Positions 50,053 through 63,162 of a DNA stretch of 64,000 nt are shown in pieces. This stretch comes from Thalassorhabdomicrobium marinisediminis (GTDB lineage Bacteria; Pseudomonadota; Alphaproteobacteria; Rhodobacterales; Rhodobacteraceae). Under the pieces are notes generated by a model, which was not told the origin of the DNA, made no database searches, and saw only the letters and a list, made by a program, of their open reading frames with translations. Location of the stretch: contig NZ_QCYG01000008.1 of the NCBI RefSeq assembly GCF_003072065.1, positions 124,001 to 188,000 on the forward strand, read 5' to 3'. Numbering within the stretch: position 1 is the first letter of the stretch; each line of letters begins with the position of its first letter. The translations under genes were made by a program, and so were the position numbers.

Positions 50053-51072
50053 ATGCCAAATCTCATCGAACCGAAACTCATTTCCGGTAACGCCAACATG
50101 CCCTTGGCCCAATCCGTCGCACGGCGCATGTCGATGCACCGCGGCATGAACGTGGGCCTTGTCGACGCACGGGTGGAGCGGTTCAACGACGGCGAAATCT
50201 TCGTCGAAGTTTACGAAAACGTGCGGGGTGAGGATATGTTCGTCATCCAGCCCACGTCGAACCCGGCCAATGATAACCTGATGGAGCTGTTGATCATCGC
50301 CGACGCGCTGCGCCGGTCGTCCGCGTCGCGCATCACCGCCGTGATCCCCTATTTCGGCTACGCCCGGCAGGACCGCCGCTCAAAGGCGCGCACGCCGATC
50401 ACCGCTAAGCTGGTGGCCAACATGCTGGTCGAAGCGGGGGTCGAGCGGATCCTGACGCTCGATCTGCACGCCACGCAGATTCAGGGCTTCTTCGATATTC
50501 CCGTGGACAACCTTTATGCCTCGCCGGTGTTTGCGCTGGACGTGATGCACAATTTCAAGGGCCGGATGGAAGACGTGATGGTGGTGTCCCCCGATGTGGG
50601 CGGCGTGGCCCGGGCGCGGGATCTGGCACAGCGGATCGGTGCGCCCCTGTCCATCGTCGACAAGCGCCGCGGCAAACCCGGTGAAGTGGCCGAGATGACC
50701 GTGATCGGCGATGTGAAGGATCGCACCTGTTTGATCGTGGACGACATCGTCGACACCGCCGGAACCCTGTGCAAGGCCGCCGAAGTCCTGCTTGAGCATG
50801 GCGCAAAGGAAGTGCATTCCTATATCACCCACGGTGTCCTGTCCGGCCCGGCGATTGAGCGGGTTGGCAAATCGGTCATGAAGAACCTTGTGATCACCGA
50901 CACGATCCAGCCCACGGCGGCGGTTAAATCCTGCGAGAATATCCGCATCGTGCCCACCGCGCCGATGTTTGCGCAAGCGATCCTGAATACCTGGAACGGC
51001 ACCTCGGTCTCTTCGCTGTTCGATCACAAGGCGCTGCAGCCGATCTACGAAGGCATGTATTCCAGCATCTGA
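50053..51072 (+). CDS. prs: Ribose-phosphate pyrophosphokinase
   Basis: 339 aa. It makes PRPP from ribose-5-phosphate and ATP for nucleotide, His and Trp synthesis. [17 protein letters not shown], the [12 protein letters not shown] block and the PRPP-binding motif [14 protein letters not shown] are canonical. ATG 50053 gives MPNLIEPK, 97 nt divergent from the isomerase. Confidence 0.97.
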   Translation: MPNLIEPKLISGNANMPLAQSVARRMSMHRGMNVGLVDARVERFNDGEIFVEVYENVRGEDMFVIQPTSNPANDNLMELLIIADALRRSSASRITAVIPYFGYARQDRRSKARTPITAKLVANMLVEAGVERILTLDLHATQIQGFFDIPVDNLYASPVFALDVMHNFKGRMEDVMVVSPDVGGVARARDLAQRIGAPLSIVDKRRGKPGEVAEMTVIGDVKDRTCLIVDDIVDTAGTLCKAAEVLLEHGAKEVHSYITHGVLSGPAIERVGKSVMKNLVITDTIQPTAAVKSCENIRIVPTAPMFAQAILNTWNGTSVSSLFDHKALQPIYEGMYSSI

Positions 51073-51088
51073 CAGTGACAGTGGGGCC

Positions 51089-51439
51089 TTAGTAAAGGTC
51101 CCACTCATCCGCCTGTCGCAACTCACCCATCGCTTGCCACGCCACCCGCACGCGGGCGACCTTGCTGTCGCCCCAGGTGCGAAAGACGATGGCGAACCCT
51201 TCCGGCGTTATGTCCTCGGCCTGCACATCCATCCGCGCGTTCGTCGCGTTGGAGATATCGAACATCGACAGGTTGACCTGCACCACCGGAACCGATCGGA
51301 ACCCTTCGGAAAATTCCACATGGGCGCGGGTCTGGCGCGCGCCCTCTCCGGTCCACATGGCACCGTCATGCTCGAAGTCGGAAAACATGACGACTTCGCC
51401 ATGATCCACGCCGATCAGGTGATTGCGCATTCGCTTCAT
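51089..51439 (-). CDS. H-type lectin domain protein
   Basis: 116 aa. The pattern F-x-D-F-E ... MWTGEGARQTRAHVEFSEGF with VPVVQVNLSMFDISNATNARMDV and an ending WQAMGEL fits the H-type lectin fold, known from snail agglutinin. No signal peptide or membrane helix is visible. Convergent with prs; 82 nt after the MFS stop region. Function in bacteria is unknown. Confidence 0.82.
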   Translation of the reverse strand: MKRMRNHLIGVDHGEVVMFSDFEHDGAMWTGEGARQTRAHVEFSEGFRSVPVVQVNLSMFDISNATNARMDVQAEDITPEGFAIVFRTWGDSKVARVRVAWQAMGELRQADEWDLY

Positions 51440-51521
51440 GTCAGGTCCAACCGGTCTTCGCTGTGTGGGTCATCCGTCAGACATTAACGGGAAATTTGGC
51501 GGGATTAACCCCCCAAACGCG

Positions 51522-52724
51522 TCAGGACTGTGCCAGGGGCCGCATTTTTGCAACCATCGGCAGCAAGGCCAGAACCAGCACCGCCGAGAACAGGAACGGA
51601 GCGCCGGGCAGGTAGGGGCCGGTTTCGTCGACGAAAGCCTCGAACAGTCCGGTGGCCAGCAAGGGCGCCAGAAAGGCCGCGATGGAGGCCAGCGAGGCAA
51701 TGACCCCCTGCACCAGCCCCTGCCGATCCTCGTCCATTACGTTTGAGGCAATCGCCGTCATCATCGGCGGGGACAGGTCGGACAAAGCCGCGAGGATGAT
51801 AAACACGACCAACCCCGTCACCGTCGAGATCAGCCCGAACCCGACGAAACCGGTGATCGCCGCGGCCATGCCGATCTGCAAGGTCCGGTATTCCCCAACG
51901 CGGCGGATCAGGGCCGGCATCAACCCGCCCTGCACGCCCGCAAGCATGATGCCGTAGCCCGCCAGCGATAGGCCGATCCACAGGGTGGACCAGCCGAAAA
52001 GCTCGCGGATGAAGAACGCCCAGAGCGTGGGATAGACCATGTTGGCGAACTCGAACACGAACAGGCAAATCAGCGGCACCGCCAGACCGGGCAGACGGAA
52101 GGCTTGCACGATGGCCGAGAACGGGTTGAGGTCGCGCGCCCCGAACGGGCGGCGCCGTTCCGGCGGCAGGCTTTCAGGCAGGACGAAAAGCCCAAAGGCG
52201 ACGTTTGTGGTGGACAGAGCTGCGGCCAGCCAGAACGGGGCTGACAGGTGATAGGCTGCGGCAACCCCGCCCAACGCGGGCCCCATGACGAAGCCCAGCC
52301 CGAAGGCCGCGCCGATCATCCCGAACCGCGCGGCGCGTTCGCTGCGGCTGGAAATGTCGGCGATATAGGCCGTCGCCGTGGTGTAGGTGGCCCCCGCCAC
52401 CCCGGCGATCACCCGGCCCAGCAGCAACAGCCAGAACACCGTCGCCTGCGCCATGATGACGTAGTCCAACGCCAACACCGCCAACGCCAGCAACAGCACC
52501 GGCTTGCGGCCATAGGCATCCGACAGGCTGCCCACGATGGGCGCAAACAGAAACAGCGCGCCGGCGTAAGACGCCATGAGGATCCCGCCCCAAAAGGCCC
52601 CCTCACCCGTGGTGCCCGCCCCCACCCGCGCCATCAGATCGGGCATGATCGGAAAGACGATCCCGATACCGATGGCGTCGATCATCAAGGTGATGAGGAT
52701 GAACAGATAGGCGCGATTTTTCAT
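51522..52724 (-). CDS. MFS transporter, TCR/Tet-type drug efflux family
   Basis: 400 aa with 12 predicted membrane segments. The start ILITLMIDAIGIGIVFPIMPDL and motif A GSLSDAYGRKPVLL are typical of TetA-class proton antiporters; motif C-like GALLFLFAPIVG-type segments follow. Substrate unknown, and no tetR-type neighbour is present, so tetracycline export should not be assumed. ATG 52724. Confidence 0.9.
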   Translation of the reverse strand: MKNRAYLFILITLMIDAIGIGIVFPIMPDLMARVGAGTTGEGAFWGGILMASYAGALFLFAPIVGSLSDAYGRKPVLLLALAVLALDYVIMAQATVFWLLLLGRVIAGVAGATYTTATAYIADISSRSERAARFGMIGAAFGLGFVMGPALGGVAAAYHLSAPFWLAAALSTTNVAFGLFVLPESLPPERRRPFGARDLNPFSAIVQAFRLPGLAVPLICLFVFEFANMVYPTLWAFFIRELFGWSTLWIGLSLAGYGIMLAGVQGGLMPALIRRVGEYRTLQIGMAAAITGFVGFGLISTVTGLVVFIILAALSDLSPPMMTAIASNVMDEDRQGLVQGVIASLASIAAFLAPLLATGLFEAFVDETGPYLPGAPFLFSAVLVLALLPMVAKMRPLAQS

Positions 52725-52872
52725 GGGCGGACATGAGCCCCTGCGCCGCGCCGAGGCAAGCACAATCTATCTTCATCGCTATCATCGCTTCGACGTCACG
52801 CGTCAGGTATGGCGCGGCCAGAGCGGCTGCGATGAGCGTCCGTCGTCCGAGGTTAACAGTGATCGGCCAAAA

Positions 52873-52903
52873 CGAAAAATGGCGCCCCGTTGCGGGACGC
52901 CAT
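52873..52903 (-). terminator. Intrinsic terminator of the atp operon
   Basis: Stem of about 10 bp with one mismatch (52879-52903), followed on the minus strand by TTTTTCGTTTT. It begins 33 nt past the atpC stop. Confidence 0.8.
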
Positions 52904-52935
52904 TCCTCAAATTCACGCATAGATGGTCGTGGCGC

Positions 52936-53337
52936 TCAGAGCATCACGTGGCTGGCAACCTCGACCATGGCGTTGCGGACCTGATCGGCCTCGTCCACGC
53001 CTTGGCCGGACGCTTTCGCAGCCTCGTGCGCGGCGGTCGCTTCTTCCACCAGCTTGTCCATGCGCTCTTTCGTGGCCTCGCTGCGTGGCAGGGCCTTTTC
53101 GGCAAGGACGGTCACGCTGTTCGCGGTGATTTCGGCAAAGCCACCGGAGACGACGAATTCCTCGGTGCCACCGGAGTGGACCACCTTCAGGATGCCGGGG
53201 CGCAGGGTGGTGATGGTGGGGGCGTGATCGGCCATTGCCGTCATGTCCCCGTCCGCACCCGGGATCTGCACCTCGGTCGCGTCCAGTTCCGCCAGACGGC
53301 GTTCCGGAGAGACGAGATCGAATTTGAAGTCTGCCAT
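52936..53337 (-). CDS. atpC: F1F0 ATP synthase subunit epsilon
   Basis: 133 aa. [30 protein letters not shown] and [22 protein letters not shown] are typical epsilon blocks; a helical C-terminus follows. It forms the central stalk with gamma and regulates ATPase activity. It is last in atpHAGDC, 24 nt after atpD. Confidence 0.97.
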   Translation of the reverse strand: MADFKFDLVSPERRLAELDATEVQIPGADGDMTAMADHAPTITTLRPGILKVVHSGGTEEFVVSGGFAEITANSVTVLAEKALPRSEATKERMDKLVEEATAAHEAAKASGQGVDEADQVRNAMVEVASHVML

Positions 53338-53360
53338 GTGATAGGCTCCTGTTCCGAGGT

Positions 53361-54803
<1,443 letters not shown>

Positions 54804-55676
54804 TTACAGCGCTTCAGCGCCGGAAATGATTTCAATCAGCTCGTTGGTGATGACCGCCTGACGCGAGCGGTTGAACTCAATCGTCAGTTTGTCGATCATC
54901 TCGCCCGCGTTGCGGGTCGCGTTGTCCATCGCGGACATCCTAGCGCCTTGCTCGGATGCGCCGTTTTCAAGCAACGCGGCAAAGATTTGCGTCGCCACGC
55001 CACGGGGCAGCAGATCGGCCAGAATGGCTTCTTCGCTGGGCTCGTAGTCATACAGCGTGCTGTCATCCGCCTGAGTGCCTTCTGGCACTTCGAACGGAAT
55101 GATCTGTTGCGCGGTCGGGATCTGGCTGACGACGTTGACGAACTTCGCATAGAAGATCGTCGCCACGTCGAATTCACCGGCATCGAAACGGGCCAGCACA
55201 TCGCGGGCGATGTCCTGCGCGTTGTCGTAGCCGACGCGCTTGACCTCGGACAGGTCCACGTGTCCGACGAAATGGTCACCCAGATCGCGGCGGATCGCGT
55301 CGCGGCCCTTCTTGCCGACCGTGATGATTTTCACGGTCTTGCCCTGCGCCAGAAGATCGGCGGCATGGCTTTTGGCAAGCTTGGCGATGTTGCTGTTGAA
55401 CCCGCCGCACAGACCGCGCTCCGCCGTCATTACGACCAGCAGATGGGTGTCGTCGGAGCCGGTCCCCGCAAGCAGTTTGGGCGCACCCTCACCGCTGGCA
55501 GATGCCGCAAGCCCGGCCATGACCGAGTTGAAACGCTCCGTATAGGGGCGCGCCATCTCGGCCGCTTCCTGTGCCCGCCGCAGTTTTGCGGCGGCCACCA
55601 TCTGCATGGCCTTCGTGATCTTGCGGGTCGATTTGACCGACGAGATCCGGTTCTTAAGGTCCTTAAGGTTAGGCAT
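54804..55676 (-). CDS. atpG: F1F0 ATP synthase subunit gamma
   Basis: 290 aa rotor subunit. The N-terminal coiled-coil [21 protein letters not shown], the [11 protein letters not shown] block and the C-terminal helix with [17 protein letters not shown] are diagnostic. It follows atpA by 18 nt. Confidence 0.98.
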   Translation of the reverse strand: MPNLKDLKNRISSVKSTRKITKAMQMVAAAKLRRAQEAAEMARPYTERFNSVMAGLAASASGEGAPKLLAGTGSDDTHLLVVMTAERGLCGGFNSNIAKLAKSHAADLLAQGKTVKIITVGKKGRDAIRRDLGDHFVGHVDLSEVKRVGYDNAQDIARDVLARFDAGEFDVATIFYAKFVNVVSQIPTAQQIIPFEVPEGTQADDSTLYDYEPSEEAILADLLPRGVATQIFAALLENGASEQGARMSAMDNATRNAGEMIDKLTIEFNRSRQAVITNELIEIISGAEAL

Positions 55677-55694
55677 CAGCCTGCATCCTTTCCC

Positions 55695-57232
<1,538 letters not shown>

Positions 57233-57233
<1 letters not shown>

Positions 57234-57793
57234 TACCGGGCCTCTTTCATGGTGTTCTGGAGGGCGTTGAGCTTCGATTTGACCGAGGTGTCGATCATCT
57301 TGGAGCCAACTTTAACGACAAGACCGCCGATGAGGCTTTCATCAACGGTCGCATTGATATTCACATCCGAGCCGACGGACGCCTTGAGCGTCTGGGCCAG
57401 CTTGTCGGACTGTTCCTTGGTCAGGGACTTCGCGGATACGACCTCGGCCGTCACCTCACCCTTTTCGGTCGCGATCATGTCGCGCAGGGCGGTCAGCATC
57501 TGCGGCACCGCGAACAGGCGGCGCTTGGATGCCATCAGCGCCAGCGTGTTGGTCATCGTGTCCGACAGGCCCATCTTGCGCGCCACGGCGACGACGGCGT
57601 CGGACTGCTGCGTGCGGCTGTAAAGCGGCGACGACATCAGATCACGCAGATCATCGCTGTCGTCCAGCGCGGCGGAAAGCGTGTTGATGTCGGACTCCAG
57701 CCCCGCAAGACTGTTGGCGTCTTTCGAAAGATCGAAGACAGCAGTGGCATAGCGCTTGGCAATGCCTGAGGAAATCGAAGCTGGTTCGGACAC
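57233..57793 (-). CDS. atpH: F1F0 ATP synthase subunit delta
   Basis: 186 aa peripheral-stalk subunit. The start [16 protein letters not shown] and C-terminal [20 protein letters not shown] are diagnostic. The start is GTG at 57793, with GGAAGGGTGG just upstream; ATG at 57859 would add 22 unusual residues. First gene of atpHAGDC. The F0 genes are not adjacent, as usual in this group. Confidence 0.95.
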
Positions 57794-58125
57794 GTCCACC
57801 CTTCCGATGTCTTGGCCCCGCCCGGCTCCCGGATGGGGCCAGTAACGCGGCATGGTCATGCCTCACGTCCTTGCGAGGCGGCAAAATCAGGGGCGATGTA
57901 GCAGAGGGTTTCGCCCACGGCAACCGCCTAGACATGCCATTGTGCATCCAAGAAAGCCATAAAAGAGAGTGTGCCCCCACCGATCCGCGCCACAGCGCCC
58001 CCGCCTGCCCCCCGTGACGCGACGTTCCATGCGATCTGGCACACAGGTGGACCGGCCAGCGGGGCGATTCTTCGCGCGGGCCCGCGTTGCCCAACGTCAC
58101 CGCTTACGGGGTGCTCGACCGGGGC
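57794..58125. other. Region upstream of the atp operon
   Basis: 332 nt without a supported gene. It must contain the atpHAGDC promoter on the minus strand. A weak pair TTGCCG-N17-TACATC around 57895-57925 is the best sigma-70-like candidate I could find. The right part is very G+C-rich and adjoins the end of the methyltransferase gene. Confidence 0.5.
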
Positions 58126-58872
58126 CTAGACCGGCTTGACCACCGGCCCGCCCATGCCTTCCAGCACGCTCAGCGGGCGTTTCACCGCCTCGGTCAGCCC
58201 CGGGCGCTTGGGTTGCGGCACTTGCTTGGTGGTCTGCACCATCAGCACGCCGCCAGCGGCAAACACCGGAAGGTGCTGACCCGCGCTTTCCATGGTTTTC
58301 GCGAGCCTGCGCCACAGCGGCCGCGCCGAGGGCGGCTGATACAGGGTCGACAGCGTCTTGACCGGAATCAGCCCCACCGACCGCAGCAGGGCCTCCAACT
58401 GCCCCAGCGAATAGGGCCGCCCGTAGCCAAAGGGCGTGCGGTCCGACCGGGACCACAGCCCCGTGCGGTTCGGCACCACGAAGACCGCCCGCCCCCCGGG
58501 TCCCAGCACCCGCCAACATTCGTCGAGCAACGCGAGCGGGCGCTCCGACGTCTCGAGCCCATGCAACAGCACCAACTTGTCCACCGATCCGGTCGCCAGC
58601 GGCCAAAGCGTATCCTCGCACAGCACGCTGACGTTGGGCTCCCCTGCGGGCCAGGGCATCACGCCTTGCGGGCCGGGCATCAGGCCGATCACGCGCCGGG
58701 CATCGCCCAGATAGGGGCGCAGAAGCGGCACCGCAAACCCGAACCCCGCCACCGTCTGGCCCTTCGCTTCGGGCCACAGGCGCACCAGCTCGTCCCGGAT
58801 CACCTTCTGGGCAGCGCGACCCAGCGTGCTGCGGTAGTAGAATTCTCTCAGGTCGTGAACGTCCAGATGCAT
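58126..58872 (-). CDS. SAM-dependent methyltransferase (class I)
   Basis: 248 aa. A degenerate SAM loop ([19 protein letters not shown]) is followed by [21 protein letters not shown], the typical post-motif II region of class I methyltransferases. The first motif lacks the usual GxGxG. It is often found beside gloB in this group; substrate unknown. ATG 58872; divergent from gloB with 62 nt between them. Confidence 0.88.
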   Translation of the reverse strand: MHLDVHDLREFYYRSTLGRAAQKVIRDELVRLWPEAKGQTVAGFGFAVPLLRPYLGDARRVIGLMPGPQGVMPWPAGEPNVSVLCEDTLWPLATGSVDKLVLLHGLETSERPLALLDECWRVLGPGGRAVFVVPNRTGLWSRSDRTPFGYGRPYSLGQLEALLRSVGLIPVKTLSTLYQPPSARPLWRRLAKTMESAGQHLPVFAAGGVLMVQTTKQVPQPKRPGLTEAVKRPLSVLEGMGGPVVKPV

Positions 58873-58934
58873 TGCAGCGGCACCGCCTTTGGGCAACAGT
58901 TGGGGGCACAATACCAATCAGGACCGTCAACGCC

Positions 58935-59696
58935 ATGCCCCTTGAACTGATCACCGTGCCCTGCCTTGAAGACAACTATGCATTCCTGTTGCATAATCCC
59001 GACAGCGAGGAGACGCTGCTTGTGGACGCCCCCGAAGCCGCGCCGATTCAGGCGGCACTGGACGAACGCGGCTGGACACTCACCGACATCCTGCTGACGC
59101 ACCACCACTGGGACCACGTAGACGGACTTGAGCCCTTGCGCGGCACGGCCCGCGTGATCGGGGCCAAGGCTGACGCCCGCCGCCTGCCCGCGCTGGATCT
59201 GCAAGTGTCCGAGGGCGACGACCTGACGCTGTGCGGCGCGCGGGCCGAGGTGTTCGACGTCTCCGGCCATACGGTGGGCCACATCGCGGTCTATATGGCG
59301 GACGCCGGTGCGGTGTTCACCGCCGACAGCCTGATGGCCTTGGGCTGCGGACGGCTGTTCGAGGGCACGCCCGAGATGATGTGGGCCTCATTGCAGAAAC
59401 TGCGCGCCCTGCCGCCCGAAACCCGCGTCTGTTCCGGCCATGAATACACCGCCACCAACGCGGCCTTCGCGGCGACCCTTGAACCGGACAATCCAGACCT
59501 TATCTCTCGCTCAGCCGACATCACCACAGCCCGCGCAGAAGGACGGCCCACCGTCCCGTCGACCCTCGCAGAAGAGTTGCGCACCAACCCCTTCCTTCGG
59601 GCCGATGATCCCGACCTTCAGGCCGCGCTGAACATGACCGGCCGGCCCGCCGCCGAGGTCTTCGCCCATATCCGCAAGAAACGCGATAATTTCTAA
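58935..59696 (+). CDS. gloB: Hydroxyacylglutathione hydrolase (glyoxalase II)
   Basis: 253 aa metallo-beta-lactamase-fold enzyme that hydrolyses S-lactoylglutathione in methylglyoxal detoxification. The metal motif THHHWDH is at 55-61; further ligands lie in VSGHTVGHIAVY and CSGHEYT. The C-terminal RADDPDLQAAL and FAHIRKKRDNF fit the GloB tail. ATG 58935. Confidence 0.96.
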   Translation: MPLELITVPCLEDNYAFLLHNPDSEETLLVDAPEAAPIQAALDERGWTLTDILLTHHHWDHVDGLEPLRGTARVIGAKADARRLPALDLQVSEGDDLTLCGARAEVFDVSGHTVGHIAVYMADAGAVFTADSLMALGCGRLFEGTPEMMWASLQKLRALPPETRVCSGHEYTATNAAFAATLEPDNPDLISRSADITTARAEGRPTVPSTLAEELRTNPFLRADDPDLQAALNMTGRPAAEVFAHIRKKRDNF

Positions 59697-59879
59697 GGCT
59701 TTAGCCCGTAAATCATCGCCCAGCCGTGACAACCCGTCCGCCACACCCGCCGCACCATCACATCTTTGTGGGCATTTTTTCCTTGAAGATGATCGAAATA
59801 AGCCAAAACTTAACTGTAAGAGGCTACCGTCCGACAGGGTGCCAGACCCCGCCGGACCCCGATGAAAAGGAGCACTGAA

Positions 59880-62201
59880 GTGCCATCATTCTCGACAACT
59901 CTTGAGCAGTCCATTCACGCCGCGCTGGCCATCGCCAATGCGCGCAAGCACGAACTTGCCACGCTCGAGCACCTGCTGCTCGCCCTGATTGACGAGCCTG
60001 ACGCCGCCCGCGTCATGAAGGCCTGTTCCGTCGATCTTGATGAGCTGCGCAAGACGCTGGACGATTTCATCGACGACGACCTCAGCACCCTTGTGACCGA
60101 GGTTGAAGGCTCCGAAGCCGTGCCAACGGCCGCGTTCCAGCGCGTGATCCAGCGCGCCGCGATCCACGTGCAAAGCTCGGGCCGCACCGAAGTGACCGGT
60201 GCCAACGTGCTGGTCGCCATCTTTGCCGAGCGCGAAAGCAACGCCGCCTATTTCCTGCAGGATCAGGACATGACCCGTTATGACGCGGTGAACTTCATCG
60301 CCCACGGCGTCGCCAAGGACCCTGCGTTCGGCGAATCCCGCCCCGTGTCCGGCTCTCCGACCCTGGATGAAGAGGCTGACGTGGCCTCGGACACCAGCAA
60401 GGACGAAAGCGCGCTGGCGAAATACTGCGTCGATCTGAACGCCAAAGCCTCGGAAGGGGATGTCGATCCGCTGATTGGCCGCGGGCATGAGGTCGAGCGC
60501 GCCGTGCAGGTGCTCTGCCGCCGCCGCAAGAACAACCCGCTTCTGGTGGGCGATCCCGGTGTGGGCAAAACCGCCATCGCCGAAGGTCTGGCCCGCAAGA
60601 TCGTTGAGGGCGAAGTGCCCGAAGTGCTCTCCGGCACCACGATCTATGCGCTCGACATGGGCGCATTGCTCGCCGGCACCCGCTACCGCGGTGATTTCGA
60701 AGAGCGCCTGAAAGCCGTGATGACCGAGATGGAAGAGCACGACGATGCCGTGCTCTTCATCGACGAAATCCACACGGTGATCGGGGCCGGTGCGACGTCT
60801 GGCGGGGCGATGGATGCCTCGAACCTGCTGAAACCCGCTTTGGCCGGTGGCAAGCTGCGCTGCATGGGCTCCACCACCTACAAGGAATTCCGCCAGCACT
60901 TCGAGAAGGACCGCGCGCTGGCCCGCCGGTTCCAGAAGATCGACGTGAACGAACCTTCGGTCGAGGACAGCATCAAGATTCTCAAGGGCCTCAAGCCCTA
61001 TTTCGAAGATCACCACCAGATCAAATACACCGCCGATGCGATCAAGACCGCCGTGGAACTCTCGGCCCGCTACATCAATGACCGCAAGCTGCCCGACAAG
61101 GCGATCGACGTGATCGACGAAGCCGGCGCGGCACAGCACCTTGTGGCGGAAAGCAAGCGACGCAAGACCATCGGCGCGAAAGAGATTGAGGCCGTGGTCG
61201 CCAAGATCGCCCGCGTCCCGCCGAAGACCGTCACCAAGAGCGACAGCGAAGTCCTCAAAGACCTCGAAGGCAGCCTCAAGCGGGTGGTTTTCGGGCAGGA
61301 CGACGCGATTGTCGCCCTCTCCTCCGCCATCAAACTGGCGCGGGCCGGTCTGCGCGAGCCTGAAAAGCCCATTGGCAACTACCTCTTCGCCGGTCCGACC
61401 GGTGTGGGTAAAACCGAAGTGGCAAAACAGCTGGCCGATACGCTGGGTGTGGAATTGCTGCGGTTCGACATGTCGGAATACATGGAGAAACACGCGGTCT
61501 CGCGTCTGATTGGCGCACCTCCGGGCTATGTCGGGTTCGATCAAGGCGGCATGCTCACCGATGGGGTCGACCAGAACCCCCATTGTGTGCTGCTGCTGGA
61601 CGAGATGGAAAAGGCCCACCCGGACGTCTACAACATCCTGTTGCAGGTGATGGACCACGGCAAGCTGACCGACCACAACGGCCGCACGACGGACTTCCGC
61701 AATGTGATCATCATCATGACATCCAACGCGGGTGCGTCCGAAATGGCGAAAGAAGCCATCGGCTTCGGCCGCGACCGCCGCACCGGTGAGGATACGGCAG
61801 CGATCGAGAAGACGTTCACGCCGGAATTCCGCAACCGTCTGGACGCCGTCGTGTCCTTCGCGCCGCTCAGCAAGGACGTGATCTTGCAAGTGGTCGAGAA
61901 GTTCGTGCTGCAACTGGAAGCGCAGCTGATGGACCGCAACGTCTCGATCGAGCTGAGCCGTCCAGCCGCCGAATGGCTGGCCGAGCGTGGCTACGACGAC
62001 AAGATGGGCGCGCGCCCGCTGGGCCGTGTGATTCAGGAGCACATCAAGAAGCCGCTGGCCGAAGAACTCTTGTTCGGTCAACTGGCGAAGGGTGGTCACG
62101 TCAAGGTGGGCGTCAAGAAGGGTGAGCTTGATCTGCAGATCGACCCGCCCGCCAAGGCCCGCCTGTCGAAGCACACCCCGCCGCTTCTCGCAGCAGATTG
62201 A
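59880..62201 (+). CDS. clpA: ATP-dependent Clp protease ATP-binding subunit ClpA
   Basis: 773 aa AAA+ unfoldase that feeds ClpP. An N-terminal Clp domain (about 1-145) precedes two ATPase modules: Walker A GDPGVGKT at 224-231 and GPTGVGKT at 505-512. No long ClpB-type middle coil is present, so ClpA rather than ClpB. The start is GTG at 59880, with AGGAG 7 nt upstream (59868-59872) and the canonical [19 protein letters not shown] 59862 would add six residues and lacks a site. clpS is not adjacent. The stop overlaps the next ATG. Confidence 0.97.
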   Translation: MPSFSTTLEQSIHAALAIANARKHELATLEHLLLALIDEPDAARVMKACSVDLDELRKTLDDFIDDDLSTLVTEVEGSEAVPTAAFQRVIQRAAIHVQSSGRTEVTGANVLVAIFAERESNAAYFLQDQDMTRYDAVNFIAHGVAKDPAFGESRPVSGSPTLDEEADVASDTSKDESALAKYCVDLNAKASEGDVDPLIGRGHEVERAVQVLCRRRKNNPLLVGDPGVGKTAIAEGLARKIVEGEVPEVLSGTTIYALDMGALLAGTRYRGDFEERLKAVMTEMEEHDDAVLFIDEIHTVIGAGATSGGAMDASNLLKPALAGGKLRCMGSTTYKEFRQHFEKDRALARRFQKIDVNEPSVEDSIKILKGLKPYFEDHHQIKYTADAIKTAVELSARYINDRKLPDKAIDVIDEAGAAQHLVAESKRRKTIGAKEIEAVVAKIARVPPKTVTKSDSEVLKDLEGSLKRVVFGQDDAIVALSSAIKLARAGLREPEKPIGNYLFAGPTGVGKTEVAKQLADTLGVELLRFDMSEYMEKHAVSRLIGAPPGYVGFDQGGMLTDGVDQNPHCVLLLDEMEKAHPDVYNILLQVMDHGKLTDHNGRTTDFRNVIIIMTSNAGASEMAKEAIGFGRDRRTGEDTAAIEKTFTPEFRNRLDAVVSFAPLSKDVILQVVEKFVLQLEAQLMDRNVSIELSRPAAEWLAERGYDDKMGARPLGRVIQEHIKKPLAEELLFGQLAKGGHVKVGVKKGELDLQIDPPAKARLSKHTPPLLAAD

Positions 62202-63157
62202 TGCGCCTTGCAGCGCTGATCATATCCTGCGCCGTGCCCGCCACGGCGCAGGATTTTTTGTTGGACCTGCCCATCGACTGCACCCCGGGCGACGACTGCT
62301 ACATCCAGAACTACGTTGACCACGACCCCAGCGACCGGGCGCAGGATTACCGCTGTGGCCACCTGACCTATGACACCCACAAGGGCACCGATTTCGCCCT
62401 GCCCTCGCGTGCGGCGATGGATGTGGGCGTCGATGTGCTTGCCGCCGCGGCAGGCACGGTGCAGGCCGTCCGCAGCAACATGGCCGACGCCTATTTCACG
62501 CCCGAACGCGCTGCCGAGATCGGCCCGAGGGAATGCGGCAATGGCGTGGTGCTTTTGCACGGGGACGGCTGGGAAACCCAGTATTGCCACATGAAACAAG
62601 GCTCGGTCACCGTCGCCCCGGGGGACGAGGTCGCCGCAGGCGACGTGATCGGCCAGGTTGGCCTGTCGGGACGCACGCAGTTCCCCCACGTCCACCTATC
62701 CCTGCGCCGCAACGGTGAGGTCGTCGATCCTTTCGACCGCGACGGGGAAATCCTGTGCAGCACCCCTGCGGATGAAACCCTGTGGCGCGAGGTGCCCGAC
62801 ACCGCACCGGGCGGGGTGATCGCAGTGGGTTTTGCGGACCATGTGCCCGACTTCGACGCCGTCAAGGCGGGCACGGCCGCCGCCGAAACCCTTGTCGCGG
62901 ATGCGCCCATCGTGTTCTGGGGGCTGGCCTTCGGCGCTGAACCGGGTGACGTGATCGGCATCCGGATCGACGGACCCGAGGGACCGACCTTCGAGACGCA
63001 GGATGTTCTTGACCGCAGGCAGGCGCTTGTCATGCGGGCGGGGGGGCTGAGAGCGCCGAACCGGGGCTGGCCATCAGGCGAATATGTCGGCAGCGTCAGC
63101 CACAGTCGCGACGGGGCGGAGCTCAGCCGACGGACCGCGCGGATCACCCTGCCCTAG
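62201..63157 (+). CDS. M23 family metallopeptidase (LytM type)
   Basis: 318 aa exported protein. Residues 1-17 form a signal peptide (ALIISCAVPATA). The zinc/catalytic set H-x3-D is in THKGTDFAL and H-x-H in FPHVHLSL. Several cysteines near the N-terminus (CTPGDDC) suggest disulfides. It probably trims or cross-cuts peptidoglycan, or acts as a LytM activator. TGATG overlap with clpA. Confidence 0.9.
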   Translation: MRLAALIISCAVPATAQDFLLDLPIDCTPGDDCYIQNYVDHDPSDRAQDYRCGHLTYDTHKGTDFALPSRAAMDVGVDVLAAAAGTVQAVRSNMADAYFTPERAAEIGPRECGNGVVLLHGDGWETQYCHMKQGSVTVAPGDEVAAGDVIGQVGLSGRTQFPHVHLSLRRNGEVVDPFDRDGEILCSTPADETLWREVPDTAPGGVIAVGFADHVPDFDAVKAGTAAAETLVADAPIVFWGLAFGAEPGDVIGIRIDGPEGPTFETQDVLDRRQALVMRAGGLRAPNRGWPSGEYVGSVSHSRDGAELSRRTARITLP

Positions 63158-63162
63158 CCATT

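Noticed and set aside
51485-51512. CtrA-like TTAA repeats upstream of the H-type lectin gene
   Set aside because: The two TTAA units are 17 nt apart, not the 7 nt of a CtrA site.
59760-59830. RpoH promoter upstream of clpA
   Set aside because: CTTGAA is present near 59782 but no CCCCATNT-like -10 follows at an acceptable distance.
59886-62174. Long minus-strand frame opposite clpA
   Set aside because: Shadow of clpA; no motifs, no ribosome-binding site, and composition rich in H, R and G as expected for an antisense frame.
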